The notes beneath the pieces were generated by a model. That model ran no database searches, was not told the DNA's origin, and was given only the letters and a program-made list of their open reading frames with translations. From the NCBI GenBank assembly GCA_019746425.1, contig JAIERY010000282.1, forward strand, positions 1-36,613: a stretch of DNA of 36,613 bases, read 5' to 3'. The translations under genes and the position numbers were made by a program. Position 1 is the stretch's first letter; each line of letters opens with the position of its first letter. This DNA is from Cytophagaceae bacterium. Its GTDB lineage: Bacteria > Bacteroidota > Bacteroidia > Cytophagales > Cytophagaceae. Positions 10,331-19,401 of this stretch are shown piece by piece.

Positions 10331-10568
10331 CATGTCTGTTCAAAGGACTCCTTCGGAGAGAGGCTTTACCTTGTTTTGTAAATTAGGCTATGGTAAAGTA
10401 TAAACGACTTTCGCATACAATATACTCTTGTGTCTATCAGGTTGGAATAGATGAAGATAGATTGAAGATATGTGAAGTTTCAAGAGGATGAGGATAAGAA
10501 GCAGGAAGGTGATAGCAAGGACTTCAGTTTATTTTGAACTCGCCCCCCTGTGGGGGTAAAAACCATTT

Positions 10569-10676
10569 AAAAGAGGCTGCCTCAAAAGTCAATTTTGCTA
10601 AATTTTATCTTTTGTTTTTTTGAGCAAATTTCGAAGATATTTTTTCAAAAATCAGACTTTTGAGACAGCCTCTTTT
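10569..10676. mobile_element. MITE-like element with IS-type terminal inverted repeats
   Basis: AAAAGAGGCTGCCTCAAAAGTCAATTTTGC ... revcomp AAAAGAGGCTGTCTCAAAAGTCTGATTTTTGA; whole 108 bp can fold as one hairpin. Confidence 0.7.
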
Positions 10677-10680
10677 TTAT

Positions 10681-13600
10681 TTAAAACTTTGGAATTTTTA
10701 TTTTGTCCTGAAGTTTCTTTTTGGCTTCTTCCTCAGCCTTCTTTTTCTCCTCTTCTAATTTTCTCTTAGCTTCATCTTCCTGGCGTTTCTTCTCTTCCTC
10801 TAACTTTTTCCTCGCTTCTTCTTCGGCTTTTTTCTTCTCTTCTTCCAGTTTCGCCTTAGCGTCATCCACTTCAGCATTTACTTTATCCGTTACTACACCT
10901 TTAACGCCTTCTGTTGCCTGATCTTTTACGCTTCCGCCGGCAGGTCTTACTTTAGGATCGTTTACCGGGCCGGTAACTTTGAAATCAAGTTTCACATTTT
11001 TGTCGCCGCTTGGTGTCGCTCCTGTAAGTTTAGCCAACGCATTGTTTGCTGCAAGTCCGGCTGCACCGGCTGGTATATCCATTTTAAGAAGATAATCCAA
11101 GGTGCCTTCAAGGCTTTGCTTTCCGCTTACATTCATTTTCACATCACCGGCTTTCACGTCAAATGGTTCTACTTCCACATTTCCATCCACAATCTTGAAT
11201 TTTACATTCACATCTTTGATGTTCATCGGGTTCAGGTTTTTCATCTGAGTTAAAGTAGCAACACCTGCAAGCGCTTTATTGTCTTTTATAACAGCATCGC
11301 CCAGGTGAATTTTTCCGCCACCGTTCACTGTCTTGTAAACCGGCATCATATCCTGACCAAGACTTCCTGCTGAAGCCAGTTCCATATAAAGCTTGCCTTC
11401 CATGTTTTTCATTATTGGAGCATATTTTTTCACCATGCTGAAAGAATTGTAAGCTTGTTTTAATTCAAGATTGTCGATCTTCATGTTCATATCGAACTTA
11501 GGATCTTTCATGTTCTGAGTATTGTAAGCTCCGCTTAATTTGAATGCCCCCCCCATAGAGCTGAATGCATTGTTCAACTGTACAATGCCATCCTTCATGG
11601 TTATGATTCCTGTGAAGTTTTCCATGACCATACTATCATACAACACTTTATTCATGTTGGAATTGAATGTAAAATCCACATCTCTTGGAACTTCAAATAC
11701 GGTCATCGGTTCGTCTGCTTGAGGAGTAGCGGTGGCTGGAGTTTCTTCTTCCGTCATCCACTCATTCACGTCAAATTTTTTGGAGGTCAGCGCCAGGTTT
11801 CCGTGAATAGTGGTATCACCGCTTTTTCCAAACATGTAACCCATGTAGTTGGAGAAAGATCCTTTTAAGCTGATATCGCTTTTCCCAACAGTACCGTCCA
11901 TATTTTCAATTCCCATTTTCTCAGGAGTTAAAGAGAAATTGGCAGAAGAAAGCGTCATGCCTTGTGGCATATCTGTGCTGCTGTATTTGAAATCTTTCAC
12001 ACCCATCGTTCCGCTGGTAGTGGTTTTGTCATATCTGCCGGCTTCCACATCAGACATTTTTCCTTTGGTAGAAATGTCGGCGTTGATTCTTCCTGCAAGT
12101 GTCATTCCTTCCATAGGAACTACCTGTGTAAGTTTCGTAAGATCAACGATTCCTTTTATGCTTACGTCATAATTGATATCGTCGAAGTTTTTCACGAAGG
12201 CTTTCATTTCGAATGGCTCACCCTGCAGCATCATTTTGAAGCTTTCTACCAGTACGCTTGAGTTCGGCATGCTGCCATCGCTTACCGCCACTGCGCTCAT
12301 ATTAATTCCTTCAAGAGGGAATGGAACATCTTTTGATTTCACATTGCCATTTACAAGACTCATTTTAGCATTTACCAGAGGCATCTGCCTGGCGGCATCG
12401 TTGTAAGTTCCTTTGGCAGTTGCATCCAGGTTGAAAACGCCTGCAAGCGTTGTGCCTTCTATAGGATATACTTTGTTGATGTAGGCAAGATTTAAAGACG
12501 CTTTAATGCTGGCATCTATATCCGCTGGTCCAAATCCTTTGATCAGGGCTTTTGCTCTCACAGGGTTGTTGCCAATATCCAGGCTGAAGTTTCTTAGATC
12601 TACGACAGTTTTTGTCATACTTCCATCTTCATCTACTACATGAACATCTATATTGATATTTTTTACAGGATCAAGATTCGGGTATTTCATCATGGCATCT
12701 TTTACCACCAGATTCACTCCGAAGCCAGGCATCTGCGTATCGTTGAAGATGCCTTTATACCATCCTTCGAAACCAAGTTTTCCTTCGGTCTTGATATTTT
12801 CAAAATCTTTGGTGTAGAAGGCGGGGATCAGAGAGATAAGATTTTTGAAATCCATGTCTTCGGGTGTGCCGAACTTAAGATCCATTTTGATATCGTCAGT
12901 TGGCATGGCAATTTCACCGCCGAACTTTAATTTGAAATCATTGATCTTATATAAATTGTCTATGAAGGTATATACAGAATTTTTAAGGTCCATATTGAAC
13001 TTCACGTCTGCATCGAGAGAATGTTTGTTCAGATATGTTACGTTGTCATAACTTAAATACCACTCAGGTGTAGTGGTCTTGCTTTCCAGTATTTTGAAAA
13101 TGTCTCCTGCCATTTCACCTTTACCTTCATGCTCCACGTGTCTTAATTCTGTGTACATAGGAAGAGAGGCATCATCATAAATAATTATTCCGTCTGTTAT
13201 TTGCCATTTTTCTATTCCCAGGGAGAAGTTGCTTGCAGCAGTATCTGCCGGAGCGGCAGCTGTTGTATCAGCAGAAGGCTTGGTGATATCCCAGCTCATT
13301 CTTCCGTCTTTTAAAAATTTTGTCAGGATATAAGGCTTATCAAGGAAAATCCCTTTTACCTTCATCTGGTCGCCTGAGATCACACTCATAAGATCTACGG
13401 CTACGTTAAAATTTTCAGCGCTGAACAGCGTGTCGTTTTTAAACCCGTCTTTGGTGCCGATCATAGTCAGCTTCTCCAGGCCAAGAGTAAAGTTTGGGAA
13501 GTTGCTGAACAGACTAAGGCTGAAATCCTTGTAGTCAACTTTTGCATCGATGGTATTTGCGATCTCCGATTTGATCTTGGCATTGATCTCATCTTTGAAG

Positions 13601-13683
13601 AAAATAGGAATGATGGCCAGTGCAGCAATGATCACCACAATTAATCCTAAAAAAATTAACAGAACTTTTTTTAACACTTTCAT
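10681..13683 (-). CDS. AsmA-family protein with C-terminal charged 15-aa repeat tail
   Basis: N-terminal TM VLLIFLGLIVVIIAALAIIPIFF, AsmA-like architecture, DUF3971-like repeats; C-terminal KLEEEKKKAEEEAKK repeats. Confidence 0.8.
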   Translation of the reverse strand: MKVLKKVLLIFLGLIVVIIAALAIIPIFFKDEINAKIKSEIANTIDAKVDYKDFSLSLFSNFPNFTLGLEKLTMIGTKDGFKNDTLFSAENFNVAVDLMSVISGDQMKVKGIFLDKPYILTKFLKDGRMSWDITKPSADTTAAAPADTAASNFSLGIEKWQITDGIIIYDDASLPMYTELRHVEHEGKGEMAGDIFKILESKTTTPEWYLSYDNVTYLNKHSLDADVKFNMDLKNSVYTFIDNLYKINDFKLKFGGEIAMPTDDIKMDLKFGTPEDMDFKNLISLIPAFYTKDFENIKTEGKLGFEGWYKGIFNDTQMPGFGVNLVVKDAMMKYPNLDPVKNINIDVHVVDEDGSMTKTVVDLRNFSLDIGNNPVRAKALIKGFGPADIDASIKASLNLAYINKVYPIEGTTLAGVFNLDATAKGTYNDAARQMPLVNAKMSLVNGNVKSKDVPFPLEGINMSAVAVSDGSMPNSSVLVESFKMMLQGEPFEMKAFVKNFDDINYDVSIKGIVDLTKLTQVVPMEGMTLAGRINADISTKGKMSDVEAGRYDKTTTSGTMGVKDFKYSSTDMPQGMTLSSANFSLTPEKMGIENMDGTVGKSDISLKGSFSNYMGYMFGKSGDTTIHGNLALTSKKFDVNEWMTEEETPATATPQADEPMTVFEVPRDVDFTFNSNMNKVLYDSMVMENFTGIITMKDGIVQLNNAFSSMGGAFKLSGAYNTQNMKDPKFDMNMKIDNLELKQAYNSFSMVKKYAPIMKNMEGKLYMELASAGSLGQDMMPVYKTVNGGGKIHLGDAVIKDNKALAGVATLTQMKNLNPMNIKDVNVKFKIVDGNVEVEPFDVKAGDVKMNVSGKQSLEGTLDYLLKMDIPAGAAGLAANNALAKLTGATPSGDKNVKLDFKVTGPVNDPKVRPAGGSVKDQATEGVKGVVTDKVNAEVDDAKAKLEEEKKKAEEEARKKLEEEKKRQEDEAKRKLEEEKKKAEEEAKKKLQDKIKIPKF
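10700..10855 (-). repeat. Imperfect 45-nt tandem repeat coding KLEEEKK(K/R)(A/Q)E(E/D)EA(R/K)(K/R)
   Basis: Three 15-aa units at the C-terminus of the AsmA-like protein. Confidence 0.75.
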
Positions 13684-13945
13684 AGAGTTTGTATGAGTTT
13701 TTTGTTTTTGTTTGGAAGTATGAGCGTAATAATATTGTCTTTATACAGATGCTTTTAAAGCGATAATTCCACAAAAATGCAATGAAATTATTTTAAAGAC
13801 AGACTATAAATATAAGACTTTTTGAATACGTTTTTATTCGTGATTTATTGTTTTTTCTGAAAATTTAAGGGTATCAGATCCCTGTAATGAGACAATAATG
13901 CCTTTTTGGGCAAAAAGGGACAAAACGGTTCAGCTTTTTGTATTA

Positions 13946-14008
13946 AACCCGCAAGGATTCATGTAAGACTAAAATTTCTTCAAAATGGATTACAAATCCT
14001 TGCGGGTT
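13946..14008 (-). terminator. Long inverted repeat downstream of metX
   Basis: AACCCGCAAGGATT (13946-13959) / AATCCTTGCGGGTT (13995-14008), extendable by TGTAA/TTACA. Confidence 0.65.
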
Positions 14009-14018
14009 GGGGAGGCGC

Positions 14019-15056
14019 TTAAGAATGAATTTTCTCCTTACTCTTCTGATAGAAAGCCTTTATCAGGTTCCCTATTTTTTCGGTTTCAATTAAAAAGCCA
14101 TCGTGCCCGTACAAAGAATCAATTTCATGGTACACGGCATTCGGTATTTGCTGGCTTAACAGTATTTGTTCAGATACAGGGAAAAGAATATCGCTTTTTA
14201 TACCTATGAGCAAAGTGTTGGCCTTGACAGACTGAAGTGCGCTTTTAACGCTTCCTCTTCCGCGTCCAACATTATGAGAATCCATTGCTTTGGAAAGGTA
14301 CAGGTAAGAATGGCAATTGAAACGGTTGACCAGTTTTTCTCCCTGATAATTCTGGTAGGAACTCGCTTTATAATCATCCAGTTTGTTGACATCATCTTCT
14401 GACTGAGAATGCTCATAAGTATGGTAATTCCTGTAAGAAAGTAAAGCCACCGCGCGGGCAGCTTTCAAACCTTCTCTTCCTGCAGAGAGAGAATTATCCT
14501 GCCAGGTCGGGTCGGCTTTAATGGCCAGTCTTTGAGATTCATTGAAAGCAATTCCCCAGGGAGAATGTGACGCATTCGTAGCAAGCAGAATCAGGTTACT
14601 AATGAGTTCCGGTTTAATGATAGACCATTCCAATGCCTGCTGACCTCCGAGAGAACCGCCGATGCAGGTGTGAATTTTTTGAATCCCTAAATGAGCGCGC
14701 AGTAATTCATGAGCTGCCACCATATCCCGGATAGTGACCTGAGGGAATGAAAGGAAATATGGCTTGTTGGTTTGAGGATTTAGCTCGGCCGGCCCTGAAG
14801 TGCCATAGCATGAACCAAGTATATTTGCACAAACGATGAAATATTTTGCAGGATCAAACAATGAATTCGGCCCTACTAATCCGCACCACCATGCTTCCGC
14901 ATCTGAATTGGCTGTGAGTGCATGACAAACCCAGATAACATTATCCTGGTTGGCATTTAATTTTCCTGAAGTTGAATAGGCGATCTGGAAGCCATCAATT
15001 TTTTCTCCGGATTCCAGCGTAAACTTCTGAGTGTATTTATAAACTTGATTTTCCAC
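14019..15056 (-). CDS. metX: Homoserine O-acetyltransferase (GTG start)
   Basis: VCHALTANSDAEAWWCGLVG, NILGSCYGTSGPAELNP, CIGGSLGGQQALEWSI, GHDGFLIE; start codon reads GTG on the minus strand. Confidence 0.9.
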   Translation of the reverse strand: MENQVYKYTQKFTLESGEKIDGFQIAYSTSGKLNANQDNVIWVCHALTANSDAEAWWCGLVGPNSLFDPAKYFIVCANILGSCYGTSGPAELNPQTNKPYFLSFPQVTIRDMVAAHELLRAHLGIQKIHTCIGGSLGGQQALEWSIIKPELISNLILLATNASHSPWGIAFNESQRLAIKADPTWQDNSLSAGREGLKAARAVALLSYRNYHTYEHSQSEDDVNKLDDYKASSYQNYQGEKLVNRFNCHSYLYLSKAMDSHNVGRGRGSVKSALQSVKANTLLIGIKSDILFPVSEQILLSQQIPNAVYHEIDSLYGHDGFLIETEKIGNLIKAFYQKSKEKIHS

Positions 15057-15108
15057 AATAATTAGATCTTCTTTTTAAAATAATTTTTAAAGGCGGCTGC
15101 ACAATTTT

Positions 15109-15216
15109 CTAACAACAACAGGCTTTAAAAAGAAGTATGCCAAGCGAATGAAAACCAGCGACTGATCCCAATAGGAAATTCCTGAAGATTGTAATAATCA
15201 TTTTTGATAACATCAT
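15109..15216 (-). CDS. 35-aa upstream ORF (candidate leader peptide) in the metX leader, ending CCC-stop
   Basis: Minus-strand translation: MMLSKMIITIFRNFLLGSVAGFHSLGILLFKACCC*, with TGT TGT TGT TAG at 15120-15109. Confidence 0.6.
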   Translation of the reverse strand: MMLSKMIITIFRNFLLGSVAGFHSLGILLFKACCC

Positions 15217-15330
15217 AATTAATTTATATAAACCGCAATTGGCGGTTAGGATTTAGCACCTTATCTATTGTTGATAGGTTGCTAGAGGTTCACTGAGCCT
15301 GTTCTCTCCCCTCTTCTTTATAAATCAATT
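15217..15330 (-). promoter_or_regulatory. SAM-I-class (S-box) riboswitch upstream of metX
   Basis: Minus-strand AAAGAAGAGGGGAGAGAACAGGCTCAGTGAACCTCTAGCAACCTATC...GATAAGGTGCTAAATCC matches the S-box consensus (AUCAAGAGAGG..GAUGAAACCCGGCAACC..AAGGUGCUAAUUCC). Candidate P1: AAUUGAUUUAUA (15319-15330) / UAUAAAUUAAUU (15217-15228). Confidence 0.85.
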
Positions 15331-15611
15331 ACATTTTTGAGAAGGTAATTGACTTTGAGAAGCTCCCTTTTAAACGGGAAAAACAAAATTACATTGGAAA
15401 AAATAAATACCAAATATTTGGCTTAGAAATAGTTAATTATATTTCATTCAGAATCCAGATCAAAATATTATTCTTGAAAAGTAAACTTTGAAAAAATAAA
15501 AATTGGCCAAAGGAATTTTTACTTATTTTTTAAATTTTAGTAAAAAATATAGAATTTTTTGTATAAATTTGGTAAATTCTCCAATAAGCCACCCTTATTT
15601 GAAATTTTGAT

Positions 15612-15642
15612 CGGGTTAAGCAGTTTTGCTTAGCCCGTTTCA
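15612..15642 (-). terminator. Hairpin downstream of TonB-dependent receptor
   Basis: CGGGTTAAGCA / TGCTTAGCCCG stem. Confidence 0.5.
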
Positions 15643-15653
15643 TTTTAATACTC

Positions 15654-18011
15654 TCAGAAAGTAAGTCTGTACTGAACTACCGGAAAAATTCCCAGCTGTG
15701 GTATGACGATCAGTTTTTGCCGTTCAATATTATATTTCTGTATAAAAGCATTTTTTCTGTTGAATATATTCTGCACATCCAGGGCAAATTCCTGCGAGGC
15801 TTTTTTGCCGTTTAACCGGTAACCCACTTTAAAGTCACACCTGAAATAGTCAGGAAACTGCTCGGAGTATGCAAGACTGTCTATTACTTCACTGTTAGCA
15901 GCCACCGAAGCCGGAAGATTTACCGGCGTATATCTTCTTCCTCCTGCCCATATGACTTTACCATCTAAGGTAATCGCATTCTTTTCATTGATCCGGAATT
16001 CTTTTCCTCCCAATACATTGAATGTATAATTTCCATTGAAGGCTGAATTTCTTTCAACTCCATCGCTGCCTTTGTATCTGGAATTATAAATGGAAGCAGT
16101 GATGAGGAAATAATAATTGTGGCTGTAAAATTTTTCAAAGGTAATTTCAAATCCATAATTTTCCCCGGTTCCCTTGTTGACAAGGCTGTCGCTGGTAAAA
16201 ATTATAAAGTCAGCTCCCGAGTTCAGCATAGAAAAAGAAGAAGAATTTCTTTCTACTGCCGCATTAAATATATACTGATAATAAGATTCCACTCTCAGCC
16301 TGAGATTTTTATTAATGGAATAATCATAGCCAAGCACGGCCTGGTGACTTTTGGTAAAACCGAGGTCTTTGTTGGTTTTGATATAAGTGCCGTCAGGCAG
16401 AGGATCTTCTCTGAAGTATGCCTGAAATGCCTGCAGCTGACTATGAAGCCCGTATCCGAAGTTGATGGATTGATTCTCTCTGAATTTATATCTGAGTCCT
16501 AGTCTTGGTTCAAATGCATACTTCTTATTATAGGCAAAGAATTGTATATGCAATCCTGAATTTAAAATTAACTTTTCACTGAACCTGTGCTGCCAGGTAG
16601 TATAGGCCTGCGCAAGCATACTGTTTCCATCAAAATTTCTGAGAGTAATAAATTTTGTGCCCTGCAGCACACTGTCTACCAGGTTGAAGAAATAATAATC
16701 AAGTATTAATCCAGTAGTTAAAGTGTTTTTAGCGCTGAATTTTTTATTGATGGAATAATTTAAAGAATATTTTACCTGTCTGAATTCATTTCTGTAATCA
16801 GGTACGGGAGTCAATGAATAATTTCCAAGGCTGTCTTTGGGGATGGAGTCATTGCTTACAAACATCCTGGTGGCAGAAATGGCAAATACCGCTTTGCTAT
16901 AGGTGTTATTATTTATGAAGTAAGTATTTGAAAATCCGAGCACGCCCATATGAGATTGGAAAATGGTGTTATCTCCGGGATCACTATACAGATCTGTCGT
17001 GTCTGTGTTTTCCCCCTTCACTTTTACCTGACTTATTCCGCCTAAACCGAAAATGGTGAAAGTGCCTGCTTTTTCTGTCGGGAAATGTAATTTAAAATTA
17101 AGGTCCTGGTATTCCGGCAAGGCGCTTGTGCCAAAGTTAATACCGAGCGTTTTGAAAATTCCCAGCGTTGAATACCGGTAGTTTGCCAGATAAGATGCGC
17201 CATGATTTTTGCTGAATGGTCCTTCTGCGCCTAATTCCAGTCCATTAAATCCCATCTGTATCATATATTCTCTCTTCTGATTATTTCCGCGTCTCATCTG
17301 CAGATCAAAAACTCCCGCGAGGGCATTTCCATACTGAGAAGGCCATGCCCCGGTCATAAAATCAGAGTTGCTCAGCACGTTGTTATTCAGCATGCTGATC
17401 GGCCCGCCTGTAGTACCGAAAGTTCCAAAGTGATTAGGACTGGGAATATCAATTCCTTCCAGTCTCCATAATACACCCAGCGGAGTGTTGCCCCGGATGA
17501 TGATATCATTTCTTGCATCGCTTGTGCCTGTAACGCCGGCAAAGTTCATCGCCATTCTTGCTGGATCATTTCTGCTTCCGGCATACCTGCTAGTTTCCTC
17601 AATGCTGAATGTACGGTTGCTCACCACAGACATTTCATTGTTGGTTTTGGACTTGTCTTTGGTGGTTTCTATTACCACTTCTTCCATTTCCATTACCTGT
17701 TCTTCCAGTTCTATATTCAGAAAAATTTCTTTTCCGGCAGTAAGCAGGATATTGGGAATAATCTGTTCATTATAACCAAGTATAGTAATTCTCAGATCAT
17801 GCCTTCCAACCGGCACGTCGCTTATATTGAATTCTCCTTTATCGTCAGTATTTGCCCATTTCACCGGACTAAGACTTATTACTTCTACAGTAGCGCCTTC
17901 GATAGGAAATTTAGATTGCTTGTCAGCGACCTTTCCTCTGACAGTTTGCGTGATCTGTGCATTCAGTAAAAACGGAAGGAATATAAGCTGGAGAAAGAGA
18001 ATCTTTTTCAT
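15654..18011 (-). CDS. TonB-dependent receptor with carboxypeptidase-regulatory-like N-terminal domain
   Basis: VRGKVADKQSKFPIEGATVEV (CarboxypepD_reg-like), plug-like SRNDPARMAMNFAGVTGTSDARNDIIIRGNTPLGVLWRLEG, C-terminal beta-barrel ending LTF. Confidence 0.88.
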   Translation of the reverse strand: MKKILFLQLIFLPFLLNAQITQTVRGKVADKQSKFPIEGATVEVISLSPVKWANTDDKGEFNISDVPVGRHDLRITILGYNEQIIPNILLTAGKEIFLNIELEEQVMEMEEVVIETTKDKSKTNNEMSVVSNRTFSIEETSRYAGSRNDPARMAMNFAGVTGTSDARNDIIIRGNTPLGVLWRLEGIDIPSPNHFGTFGTTGGPISMLNNNVLSNSDFMTGAWPSQYGNALAGVFDLQMRRGNNQKREYMIQMGFNGLELGAEGPFSKNHGASYLANYRYSTLGIFKTLGINFGTSALPEYQDLNFKLHFPTEKAGTFTIFGLGGISQVKVKGENTDTTDLYSDPGDNTIFQSHMGVLGFSNTYFINNNTYSKAVFAISATRMFVSNDSIPKDSLGNYSLTPVPDYRNEFRQVKYSLNYSINKKFSAKNTLTTGLILDYYFFNLVDSVLQGTKFITLRNFDGNSMLAQAYTTWQHRFSEKLILNSGLHIQFFAYNKKYAFEPRLGLRYKFRENQSINFGYGLHSQLQAFQAYFREDPLPDGTYIKTNKDLGFTKSHQAVLGYDYSINKNLRLRVESYYQYIFNAAVERNSSSFSMLNSGADFIIFTSDSLVNKGTGENYGFEITFEKFYSHNYYFLITASIYNSRYKGSDGVERNSAFNGNYTFNVLGGKEFRINEKNAITLDGKVIWAGGRRYTPVNLPASVAANSEVIDSLAYSEQFPDYFRCDFKVGYRLNGKKASQEFALDVQNIFNRKNAFIQKYNIERQKLIVIPQLGIFPVVQYRLTF

Positions 18012-18147
18012 AAGAAATCTTTATAGCTATAAAAGTAAATGCTTTGCAGTAAAGAAAAATATAAAGTAAGTAATTTTATTACATAGAGAAGTATAGCAGT
18101 TACTTCTATAGGGAGAAAGCGTATATATTAAAAAACAAACAAAAATT

Positions 18148-18231
18148 ATGATCCTTCTGTTGCTTTCCCTGTTGTGTTGTTTTGTGGCGGTGAAAATCAT
18201 GATGAATGATCAACCCGTGCTGCGTAAATAA
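18148..18231 (+). CDS. Candidate 27-aa transmembrane mini-protein
   Basis: ATG...TAA: MILLLLSLLCCFVAVKIMMNDQPVLRK, preceded by an A-rich leader (AAAAAACAAACAAAAATT). Confidence 0.4.
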   Translation: MILLLLSLLCCFVAVKIMMNDQPVLRK

Positions 18232-18331
18232 CCTTACGTATTGATTCCTGACCAGGATATATATTCTTCGTAGAACAATATTTTAAAGGCTATTGCTTTT
18301 ATTTATAAATTGCAGGGTATTCAAGCAGTTT

Positions 18332-19396
18332 ATGAATAAGACATTCAAAGTAGTTTTGTGGCTGATTATTGTGGGAGGAATTATAGTCCTTTTAGCCCTG
18401 CCTAAAATCCGTCAATCCGAAAAAAAACAATCTTCACCCCAAGGCGCTGCCAATGAAGAGCTTCCTGTTAATATTTTAATTGCAAGATCTGCTCCGTTGG
18501 AAATGGAGTTAAAAGCTTCCGGAACTATACTGGCTAATGAAGAGGTAGAACTTAAAACGGAAGCCAGCGGCAAAGTGACCGGCGTATATTTTAAAGAAGG
18601 ATCTGTAATACCTAAAGGAAAGCTGCTGGTAAAAATCAATGACTCCGAATTGCAGGCTCAATACCAAAGAGCAGAACACAGGATACAACTAAGCCAGGAG
18701 AATGAAAGAAGATCAAAAATTCTTTTGGAGAAAGGCGGTATCAGTCAGGCAGAATATGATGCGGTAATCAATGAATTAAATATCTTAAAATCAGAGCGTG
18801 CCTTAATAAGCGCACAAATCGCTAAAACGGAAATCACCGCTCCTTTCTCCGGCACGATCGGATTGAAAAATATTAGCGAAGGAAGCTATGTTTCTCCTTC
18901 AGTTACAGTTGCTACGCTCCAGGACATCAGTAAAATCAAAATCGAATTCAGCATTCCTGAAAAATATGTAGCAAGAGTAAGAGCGGGAAACAAAATTGTC
19001 TTTGATGTAGAAGGAATAGGTAAAAATTTTTCGGGAGAAATTTATGCCATCGATCCTAAGATTGATCCCCTTACCCGTACAGTGCAGATCCGTGCTATAG
19101 CGGTAAATCCCCGAAGCAACATTTTCCCGGGAGCCTTTGCCAGTATTACTTTGGTCTTTGATAAAATCCCTGATGCGATCCTGGTTCCCAGTGAAGTAGT
19201 GATTCCGGATATGAAGGGGTATAAAATTTATTTATATAAATCAGGTAAGGCCGAAATGGCAAAAGTGGAATTAGGAATAAGAAAAGAAAAAGAAGTGCAG
19301 ATAGTGCAGGGACTTGCATCAGGCGATACCATTATTACTACAGGTATTTTACAACTGAAGCCCGGCAAGAGGGTCAAAATTAAAACAGGGAATTAA
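18332..19396 (+). CDS. RND efflux periplasmic adaptor (membrane fusion protein)
   Basis: LKASGTILANEEVELKTEASGKVTGVYFKEGSVIPKGKLLVKIND, ITAPFSGTIGLKNISEGSYVSP; start at MNKTFKVVLWLI within ORF 18293-19396. Confidence 0.92.
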   Translation: MNKTFKVVLWLIIVGGIIVLLALPKIRQSEKKQSSPQGAANEELPVNILIARSAPLEMELKASGTILANEEVELKTEASGKVTGVYFKEGSVIPKGKLLVKINDSELQAQYQRAEHRIQLSQENERRSKILLEKGGISQAEYDAVINELNILKSERALISAQIAKTEITAPFSGTIGLKNISEGSYVSPSVTVATLQDISKIKIEFSIPEKYVARVRAGNKIVFDVEGIGKNFSGEIYAIDPKIDPLTRTVQIRAIAVNPRSNIFPGAFASITLVFDKIPDAILVPSEVVIPDMKGYKIYLYKSGKAEMAKVELGIRKEKEVQIVQGLASGDTIITTGILQLKPGKRVKIKTGN

Positions 19397-19401
19397 GGCT
19401 A

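Noticed and set aside
11849-12261. Plus-strand ORFs of 96-107 aa opposite the AsmA-like gene
   Set aside because: Lie wholly within the confident minus-strand CDS; composition is typical of antisense frames.
13870-13919. Small palindromes GGGTATCAGATCCC and CCTTTTTGGGCAAAAAGG upstream of the AsmA-like gene
   Set aside because: Short and compatible with chance in AT-rich intergenic DNA; no second copy seen in the window.
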